Shown: piece by piece, positions 58,294 through 64,000 of the stretch | Numbering within the stretch: the first letter of the stretch is position 1 | Layout: each line of letters begins with the position of its first letter | NCBI GenBank assembly: GCA_027490995.1 | Contig: JAIXWY010000011.1 | Coordinates: forward strand, 1,240,001-1,304,000 | DNA length: 64,000 nucleotides | Direction: 5' to 3' | Source: Opitutaceae bacterium | GTDB taxonomy: Bacteria > Verrucomicrobiota > Verrucomicrobiia > Opitutales > Opitutaceae | Notes under the pieces: model-generated | Databases searched by the model: none | The model's input: the letters and a program-made list of their open reading frames with translations, nothing else | Told to the model about the DNA's origin: nothing | Position numbers and translations under genes: made by a program

Positions 58294-59751
58294 ATGACCA
58301 AAGACTCAATCCTGATCTTCGCGGACTACCTGGTGGCGCGCCACCCTGAGGCTGAATCGCAAGTCCAATGGGTCAGCTCAATCGGCGAACTGGAGGCTGC
58401 GCTTCTTGCGGCTGCCCCCAGCCTCATTGCCATCGTCCTTCCGCCCAGATCACCGCTGCTGCCTGAGGTCATTGAGCGCTGTCAGGCGCTCCAGTCTTCC
58501 TCGCCCGTCTGGATCGCTCCCTTTCACGTCGAGTCGGGACCTCTCCTCGCATCGCACGCGTGGCTACGACCCCGATTGCTCAGCGCCCTGGGCTGCTCCG
58601 GCGGTGGGCCCGAAGCGGCCGCACGCGTGGAGGCATTGACCGTCCTCGCGGGCGGAATCGCCCACGACTTCAACAATCTGCTCACGGCGATCCGCTGCTA
58701 CAGCGAGATTCTGCACGATGAGTTGTCCGAGGCGGCACCCAGTCTCCGCGATCGCACCTCGGAGATCCTCCTCGCCACCCAGCGCGCCGCGCTGATGAGT
58801 CGTCAGTTGCTGACCTTCAGCGGCCGAGCTACGCCGCACGCTGAGCGCATCGACATCCAAGAGTGGCTCCCGGCGCTGGGGGGGGTCATGCGATCGATCC
58901 TGAGTGAGCAGACGACTTTCACACTCGACACACCGCGCGAGCCGCTCTGGGTCGAAGCGGATCGCAATCAACTCGAGCAGGTTCTGACGAATCTCGTCAC
59001 CAACGCCCACGAGGCCATGCCGCATGGAGGGAGCCTTGAGATTAGCGCGACGAGGTTAGCGCTCCCTGCCCGCAACCAGACGCAGCTCCCGGCCGGGGAC
59101 TACGTCGAGTTTCGCGTCTCTGACTCGGGATCGGGCGTCCCAGCCCATCTTCAGTCGCACCTCTTCTCGCCCTTCGTGAGCACCAAACCGAGGGGCCGCG
59201 GTCTGGGTCTTGGTCTCGCCACGGCAATGATGATCGTCCGCCGCCTCGGGGGAGAACTCATCCACCAGCCGCGGACGAGTGGGGGCGCAGCCTTTAGCAT
59301 CTTCCTGCCGCTTGCCTTGACGTCGATGGAGGGCGCGCGGCCGGCCCCGGGAGCCCTTCCTCGCGGCGACGGCCAGCGGATCTTGATCGCGGACGATGAT
59401 CCTGCCATCCGCGCCGTAGCCACGGCACTCCTCGAAACGCTCGGCTACGCGGCGGACGTTGCGGGCACCGGAGAGGAAGCGTTGGAACGCTGCGAGAACA
59501 ACGAAAGTTCTCCTTACGACGTTCTGCTGAGCGATATCAGCATGCCCGGAATGAGCGGCTACGATGTGGCTGAACGCGTGCGCCGCGCTCAGCCCGGCAT
59601 CGCTCTCATCCTCATGTCCGGCTACGCCGGCGACCCGAGTGTAATGGAAGCAAGTCGGCGGCTGGGCGCGCTTTTTCTCGAGAAGCCTTTCACGCGCGAT
59701 AGCCTAAGCCAGAGGATCGCGGAAGCCCTCCGACTCCGCCGCCCAAGCTAG
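58294..59751 (+). CDS. Hybrid histidine kinase with degenerate N-terminal receiver-like domain
   Basis: A 485-residue soluble protein. Residues 1-105 have receiver-like alternation (SILIFADYLVAR, SLIAIVLPPRSP) but no acidic pair or phospho-acceptor Asp. The kinase follows: HisKA with GGIAHDFNNLL, HATPase with QVLTNLVTNAHEAMP, SDSGSGVP and GLGLGLATAMMIV. A functional-looking C-terminal receiver has IADDDPAIRAV, LLSDISMPGMSG and LEKPF. ATG 58294 is chosen; the TTG at 58246 lies inside the previous gene. It probably senses a protein or small ligand from the coupled operon. Confidence 0.88.
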   Translation: MTKDSILIFADYLVARHPEAESQVQWVSSIGELEAALLAAAPSLIAIVLPPRSPLLPEVIERCQALQSSSPVWIAPFHVESGPLLASHAWLRPRLLSALGCSGGGPEAAARVEALTVLAGGIAHDFNNLLTAIRCYSEILHDELSEAAPSLRDRTSEILLATQRAALMSRQLLTFSGRATPHAERIDIQEWLPALGGVMRSILSEQTTFTLDTPREPLWVEADRNQLEQVLTNLVTNAHEAMPHGGSLEISATRLALPARNQTQLPAGDYVEFRVSDSGSGVPAHLQSHLFSPFVSTKPRGRGLGLGLATAMMIVRRLGGELIHQPRTSGGAAFSIFLPLALTSMEGARPAPGALPRGDGQRILIADDDPAIRAVATALLETLGYAADVAGTGEEALERCENNESSPYDVLLSDISMPGMSGYDVAERVRRAQPGIALILMSGYAGDPSVMEASRRLGALFLEKPFTRDSLSQRIAEALRLRRPS

Positions 59752-59760
59752 GCCGGCGGA

Positions 59761-60360
59761 TCAGCGCCGACGGCTCGGCACCCGCACCGTGGCCATGCCA
59801 GCCGCCCGAGCCGCAGCCAGCCCTGGCTCAGCGTCCTCGAACACAAGGCAGTGTTCTGGACGGACGCGCATCCTCTCGGCGGCGAGCAGGAACATGTCTG
59901 GCTCCGGCTTGCCCCGACCCGGAGGGACGTCCCGCGGCGTGATCACAATGGGAAACAGGGAACGCAAGCCCGCTGCCTCCAGCGCCGGAATGGCCACCTC
60001 GGGCAAACCGCCCGTTGCAATCGCGACAGGATGCCGGGCGGCTGCGCGTCGCGCCTCCGCCGCCACCGGCTCGATGACTGAGACCGCCGAGAGCCGCTCC
60101 AAATAAAGTTCCTCTTTCAGGTCCATCACCGCATCCGGATCGATCCGGAGCCCGTAACGCTCGGCGAACAACTCCGCGACCCGACGGGTCGGGACGCCCC
60201 CCAAGGCATAGAAATACTCTTCGTCGAGGGGCTCCCCTAAGCCATTGGCCCGCATCGCGGCATCCCAAGCCTGATAGTGAACCGGCATGGAATCGACCAG
60301 CGTTCCATCCAGATCAAAGATCGTCGCGGCAAAGTGTCCCGAAGGAATTTCGAGCTGCAT
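59761..60360 (-). CDS. HAD-superfamily phosphatase/phosphoglucomutase-like hydrolase
   Basis: A 199-residue cytoplasmic protein. ATIFDLDGTLVDSMPVHYQAW is motif I with the nucleophile and acid Asp, VAIATGG motif II, GRGKPEPDMFLLAA motif III, and VFEDAEPGLAAARAAGM motif IV, with a helical cap between. It matches the beta-phosphoglucomutase/sugar-phosphatase (subfamily IA, GPH/YqaB-like) group. The sugar phosphate used is unknown. It converges with the kinase gene nine bases away. Confidence 0.87.
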   Translation of the reverse strand: MQLEIPSGHFAATIFDLDGTLVDSMPVHYQAWDAAMRANGLGEPLDEEYFYALGGVPTRRVAELFAERYGLRIDPDAVMDLKEELYLERLSAVSVIEPVAAEARRAAARHPVAIATGGLPEVAIPALEAAGLRSLFPIVITPRDVPPGRGKPEPDMFLLAAERMRVRPEHCLVFEDAEPGLAAARAAGMATVRVPSRRR

Positions 60361-60461
60361 TACCCGAGGAGCAAAACGCCCGATGCCCTACGGCTCAAGT
60401 TCTCCGTGCCCCCGGCGCGTGCTTGCTTCCCGCCCGTTCCACCCCGAAACTCCGCTGCCTC

Positions 60462-61274
60462 ATGCAAGAAGACCCAACCGTCCGAGTACAGAAATTCCTC
60501 GCCGACGCTGGCTTGTGCTCGCGGCGCGCGGCGGAGAGTCTGATCACGGCCGGAGAGGTGCGGGTCAATGGTGCGCCTGCCACCTTGGGCCAGAGGATCA
60601 ATCCCGCGAAGGATCGCGTGGTTGCCCAAGGACGCGAGGTCCGGAACGTGCAGCAAACCCGAATGACGCTGGCAGTGAATAAGCCACGAGGCTTGGTTTG
60701 CTCCAACGACGACCCACGCAACCCAGATACCGTTTTCGACCTTCTGCCGAAGGAACTCCAGCGGCTCCGATTCTTCTGTGCCGGTCGGCTCGACAAGGAC
60801 AGCGAGGGGTTGGTGATTCTCACCACGGATGGCGACCTCGCGAATCGACTGATGCACCCACGTAACACAATCGTGAAGCGTTACCAGGTGCGTCTGGAGG
60901 ATCCGTTTCCGGCCGCAAGGCTGGCGACGCTACGACGTGGCGTGATGATCGAAGGAGAGCGCCACAAGGTGGAGTACGCCGCACTCCTGAATCCTCAGCG
61001 TGATGGTTCGTCCATCGATCTTGATGTCTGGATGCACCACGGCAAAAAGCGGGAAATCCGCCTGCTGTTCCTCGCCCTCGGATTCCCGGTCAAGCGGCTA
61101 CGCCGGTATCAGATCGGCGCCTTTCCCATCAAGGGCATCCCCCTGCGCGGCGGCAAGGCACTCAACCCTCGCGAGATTGAACTGCTCTTTTCGCTTCCGC
61201 GCAGCACCCCCGACGAGGTAAAACCGCCGCGCGCTCGTCGTACTCCGCGCTCCCTCTCCCCCCGTTCACCATGA
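60462..61274 (+). CDS. RluB/RsuA-family pseudouridine synthase
   Basis: A 270-residue enzyme that isomerises uridine in rRNA. The N-terminal S4 RNA-binding domain (RVQKFLADAGLCSRRAAESL) is followed by the catalytic domain, with AGRLDKDSEGLVILTTDG carrying the catalytic Asp, and VKRYQV, GKKREIRLLFLALGFPVKRL. The family modifies 23S or 16S rRNA; the site cannot be told from sequence. A basic tail ends the protein. It overlaps the SH3-like gene by four bases. ATG 60462 precedes the S4 domain. Confidence 0.92.
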   Translation: MQEDPTVRVQKFLADAGLCSRRAAESLITAGEVRVNGAPATLGQRINPAKDRVVAQGREVRNVQQTRMTLAVNKPRGLVCSNDDPRNPDTVFDLLPKELQRLRFFCAGRLDKDSEGLVILTTDGDLANRLMHPRNTIVKRYQVRLEDPFPAARLATLRRGVMIEGERHKVEYAALLNPQRDGSSIDLDVWMHHGKKREIRLLFLALGFPVKRLRRYQIGAFPIKGIPLRGGKALNPREIELLFSLPRSTPDEVKPPRARRTPRSLSPRSP

Positions 61275-62098
61275 TCCGCTGGACTTCACTTCGCATCGTT
61301 TCCGTCACACTCGCCGTTTCATCGATTCTCTCGGCGCTTCCGCTGAGCGAGCCCACCCCGGTCCATGTGAAACCGGAGTCGTCCGCCGCCGCTTTCACCG
61401 TGCTGAAAGCAGGGAGCGATGCCGCGTTGGTCTCGCCCCAGCCGGCCAGCCTCCCCTTCGGCTGGGCTGCGGTAGAACTCGCCGGACCGCACGAGGTTTA
61501 CGTCCAAAATAAGGACATCACGAAGTCGCTGGATGTCCGTCCCGGCGCCGAACTACGGCAGGCCCCCAAGGCAGACGCTCCTATCCTCACGCTCGCCAAT
61601 GCCGGGGAGACCCTCGACATCACCGGCCTCCACGGTCGCTGGACCCAGCTGAAGCTGGCCCGCCCACTGGTCGGCTACATCAAGGTCGCTTCGGCTTCCC
61701 TGCCCCTCGCTTCCAGCCCACGCCCAGCTCTCACCGAGCCCGCAGGCGCGCCCGCCCCCTTTGCTCCGCCTCCCGTGCGCGCAGCCGCCCAAGGTGCCAC
61801 GGCCGGAGAAGCGTCCACCGCCGTCAGTCTCACAGATTCCGGAGGCGATGCTGTACCGCGGATCTTCCAAGGCCGGTTCGTGTCCACCCGAAGCCCGTTC
61901 CGTCCGCGCCGCCCCTACGACTGGGCGCTGGCCGACGAAAGTGGTTCACGCTTCGCCTATCTTGATGTCTCGCGCCTTTTGCAGACGGAACCGATCGAAA
62001 ACTACGCCGGACGCACGGTCGCCGTGCTCGGCGCAGCCCGCGCCCTGCCCGGCACGAAGGACTTCGTCATCATCGTCGAGAGCCTTCAGCTCCGCTGA
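61271..62098 (+). CDS. Exported SH3-like-domain protein
   Basis: A 275-residue protein with a signal peptide (SLRIVSVTLAVSSILSALP). Residues about 65-140 form a bacterial SH3-like domain: LDVRPGAELRQAPKADAPIL, WTQLKLARPLVGYIKVAS. A Pro/Ala-rich linker follows, then a second small beta domain (about 200-275: FQGRFVSTRSPF, WALADESGSRFAYLDV, YAGRTVAVLGAARALPG). SH3-like domains usually contact peptidoglycan or envelope proteins. Coupled to the pseudouridine synthase gene by overlap. Confidence 0.75.
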   Translation: MIRWTSLRIVSVTLAVSSILSALPLSEPTPVHVKPESSAAAFTVLKAGSDAALVSPQPASLPFGWAAVELAGPHEVYVQNKDITKSLDVRPGAELRQAPKADAPILTLANAGETLDITGLHGRWTQLKLARPLVGYIKVASASLPLASSPRPALTEPAGAPAPFAPPPVRAAAQGATAGEASTAVSLTDSGGDAVPRIFQGRFVSTRSPFRPRRPYDWALADESGSRFAYLDVSRLLQTEPIENYAGRTVAVLGAARALPGTKDFVIIVESLQLR

Positions 62099-62119
62099 TT
62101 CAGCACGCGTGTTTTCACC

Positions 62120-62998
62120 ATGGCTTTGATCGACGGCAACCAAGTCGCAGAAACCATCATCGCTGAGCTCAAGGCTCACGTCGCCAGCCTGCCGGGGCGC
62201 AAGCCGTGCCTCGCCTTGGTGCGCGTTGGCGACGATCCCGCATCGGTTTCCTACGTTCGAAAAAAGGAAAAGACCGCCGCCGAGATCGGGGTGGAGAGCC
62301 GGATCATCCTCCCGCCGGCCACCATTTCCCAAGGGGAGCTAGAGGCATTGATCGACGGGTTGAATGCCGATCCAACGGTCGACGGGATCCTGGTTCAGTC
62401 CCCCCTCCCGCGGCCGCTGAACGAGCTCGCAATTTTCCGTCGGGTTTCGCCGGACAAGGATGTGGATGGTTTCCACACCGTAAATCTGGGAAAGCTCGCC
62501 CAAGATGATGACTCCGGCTTTGTCTCCTGCACGCCTGCGGGAATCATGGAGCTGCTCGCTCGCAGCCACGTCGATCTCGCCGGCAAGCATGTGGTGGTTC
62601 TCGGGCGATCCCTGATCGTCGGCAAGCCAGTCGCCCTGCTCGCCTTGCAGAAGCGAGCCGGCGCCAATGGCACAGTCACCGTCTGCCACTCTGGCACCCG
62701 GGACCTGCCGGCAATTACGCGCCAAGCCGATGTCCTCATCGCCGCAATCGGTCGGCCGGAGTTTGTCACCGGCGAAATGGTCAAGCCGGGGGCCGTCGTC
62801 ATTGATGTCGGCATCAACCGCGTGATGGACCCCTCGCGGAAGACCGGCTACCGGCTCACCGGGGATGTCCATTTTTCCTCCGTTGAAGCCAAGGCGGCTC
62901 TGATCACTCCCGTACCGGGAGGGGTCGGGCCAATGACGGTAGCGATGCTGATGCGCAATACCGTGAAGGCGCATTCCCTCGCGCACCCGAAGCGCTGA
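62120..62998 (+). CDS. folD: Bifunctional methylenetetrahydrofolate dehydrogenase/cyclohydrolase
   Basis: A 292-residue cytoplasmic enzyme converting 5,10-methylene-THF to 10-formyl-THF with [18 protein letters not shown] contains the catalytic Tyr-x-x-x-Lys; [32 protein letters not shown] (nucleotide loop) and [19 protein letters not shown] are the family signatures. The nucleotide loop GRSLIVGKP differs from the usual GRSxxVGxP only at Leu/Ile. It is 21 bases downstream of the SH3-like gene. Confidence 0.97.
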   Translation: MALIDGNQVAETIIAELKAHVASLPGRKPCLALVRVGDDPASVSYVRKKEKTAAEIGVESRIILPPATISQGELEALIDGLNADPTVDGILVQSPLPRPLNELAIFRRVSPDKDVDGFHTVNLGKLAQDDDSGFVSCTPAGIMELLARSHVDLAGKHVVVLGRSLIVGKPVALLALQKRAGANGTVTVCHSGTRDLPAITRQADVLIAAIGRPEFVTGEMVKPGAVVIDVGINRVMDPSRKTGYRLTGDVHFSSVEAKAALITPVPGGVGPMTVAMLMRNTVKAHSLAHPKR

Positions 62999-63000
62999 TA

Positions 63001-63033
63001 CGAGTACGCGTAACTGCGGCCCCCGCGTACTCG
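63001..63033. repeat. Perfect 10-base inverted repeat after folD
   Basis: CGAGTACGCG (63001-63010) and CGCGTACTCG (63024-63033) are exact complements around a 13-base GC-rich spacer, two bases past the folD stop. No T-run follows; it could be a terminator helped by Rho, or a binding site upstream of the receiver-kinase gene. Confidence 0.6.
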
Positions 63034-63077
63034 CCGCGACCTTGCTCAGGATCGACTTTCCCCTTCTGCTACCGCGC

Positions 63078-64000
63078 ATGGGACCCGCCACGATTCTCGT
63101 CGTCGACGACCAGCCGGTGAACGTCCAGATCCTGCGAAAACGACTGGAACGCGAGAATTTGGCCGTGATCGCCGCTCACTCTGGTGAGGCGGCCATCGCC
63201 GCCGTCCGGGACCATCGGCCAGACCTCATCCTGCTCGACGTGGTAATGCCCGAGTTGGACGGCATTGAGGTCTGTCGCCGCCTCCAGTCGGTGGAAGAAA
63301 ATCGGTCCACTCCCATCATCTTCATCACCGCCCGCGATTCGAAGGAGGGCAAGATCGAGGGCCTCGGCGTCGGCGCGATCGACTACATCACCCGGCCCAT
63401 CGACCTCGATGAGACGACCGCCCGCGTTCTCAGCCACCTCCGCTTCGCGACGATCAACCGTCAACTGGTCGAGCTGCAGCACCGGCTCGCCGAGTCTCGC
63501 CGTGTCGCCACCATCGGAGCGGTCACGCAGGGCATCGCACACAACCTCAATAACCTGCTCGGTATCGTGATCGGCTACCTCGATCTGATCCAAGCGCAGC
63601 CGGACGACAAGGAAAGCGTTCGCCGCAACGCCGACCAAGTTGAGCATGCCGTCCAACGCATCGTCGCGATCATCAAGCAGCTCAGCTCGCTGGCCGTGAG
63701 CACGCAATTCCCCACCAGCCGCCGCGCCTTCGGCCCGCTGGTCGAGGGTGCCATCGCCCGATTTCGCGCAGACTATCCCTCTTCCGCGATCATCGACTGG
63801 GAAGATACCATGCCCGGACTTGTGATCGACACGCACGTGGAGGTCTTCGAGGACGCCCTGACGAAGATCATGATGAATGCGCTGGAAGCTTACGACGGGC
63901 TTCCAGACATTCCGCGGACGATCCGCATCCGGGCGACGCGACTGAACGACACCGCCAAGCCCCGGATCGTCCTCCGTATCGAGGACCAAGGCCGGGGCAT
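63078..64000 (+). CDS. Receiver-histidine kinase protein, truncated by window end
   Basis: An open frame from ATG 63078 to the window edge (307 codons visible). An N-terminal receiver (residues about 5-120) has LVVDDQPVNVQ, the phospho-acceptor in LLDVVMPELDG, and ITRPIDLDE, where the strictly typical Lys before Pro is Arg. A helical linker leads to a HisKA-like segment GAVTQGIAHNLNNLLG (His phospho-acceptor) and the start of an ATPase domain (KIMMNALEAYD, RIEDQGRG). This receiver-first layout relays signals from another kinase or is self-modulating. The C-terminal end lies outside. Confidence 0.88.
   Translation, partial: MGPATILVVDDQPVNVQILRKRLERENLAVIAAHSGEAAIAAVRDHRPDLILLDVVMPELDGIEVCRRLQSVEENRSTPIIFITARDSKEGKIEGLGVGAIDYITRPIDLDETTARVLSHLRFATINRQLVELQHRLAESRRVATIGAVTQGIAHNLNNLLGIVIGYLDLIQAQPDDKESVRRNADQVEHAVQRIVAIIKQLSSLAVSTQFPTSRRAFGPLVEGAIARFRADYPSSAIIDWEDTMPGLVIDTHVEVFEDALTKIMMNALEAYDGLPDIPRTIRIRATRLNDTAKPRIVLRIEDQGRG

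Overview
The window is a GC-rich bacterial chromosome segment, densely packed, with no mobile elements, CRISPR arrays or rRNA. Gene content fits a free-living aerobic Gram-negative, most likely Verrucomicrobiota (Opitutaceae-like). The evidence is TolB and Tat genes, a caa3-type cytochrome oxidase, sugar-polymer catabolic genes, an RpmG-diadenylate cyclase-NuoA neighbourhood, and many Pro/Ala-rich secreted proteins. The lineage is inferred from general style, not from a search.

Region 1 (1-16137) is an accessory catabolic cluster of 12 genes. A six-gene plus-strand operon (245-10031) encodes an S9 peptidase, ROK kinase, Tat-exported heparinase II/III-like protein, sodium:solute symporter, isochorismatase-like hydrolase and DegT aminotransferase. 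A three-gene minus-strand operon (10060-12796) encodes a second DegT aminotransferase and two amidohydrolases. A three-gene plus-strand set (12893-16137) encodes an epimerase-like protein, a DapA-like aldolase and an M20 deacylase. Junctions are mostly 4-base ATGA overlaps or gaps of 2-12 bases. I know no characterised pathway with this combination; degradation of an amino or acidic sugar is my best inference.

Region 2 (16182-28545) is mainly housekeeping: accA, a TolB-like protein, Mrp, rpmG, a three-domain diadenylate cyclase (EIIA/PK_C-like/DAC), nuoA, a DUF362-like protein, dnaG, rpoD, a secreted protein and a methyltransferase. Region 3 (28619-34736) is signalling: two hybrid histidine kinases, an HDOD protein and a HAD phosphatase. 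Region 4 (35220-40699) is the caa3 oxidase operon ctaC-ctaD-ctaE-ctaF-ctaG. Region 5 (40796-47372) holds, on the minus strand, cysK with an Rrf2 regulator, a metallo-beta-lactamase-fold hydrolase, groL, groS and dnaK.

Region 6 (47596-55202) holds a LON-domain protein, tRNA-Thr(CGT), queA, small TPR, GNAT and membrane proteins, an MntR-like regulator, tatC and ppdK. Region 7 (55370-64000) holds a lone receiver, an uncharacterised operon ending in a histidine kinase, a HAD phosphatase, a pseudouridine synthase with an SH3-like protein, folD, and a truncated receiver-kinase at the window end.

The two most interesting items are the diadenylate cyclase that keeps a phosphorylatable PTS EIIA histidine, and the accessory cluster. 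A recurring promoter layout, with the -10 box ending six bases before the start codon (accA, nuoA, the LON-domain gene), suggests leaderless transcripts.
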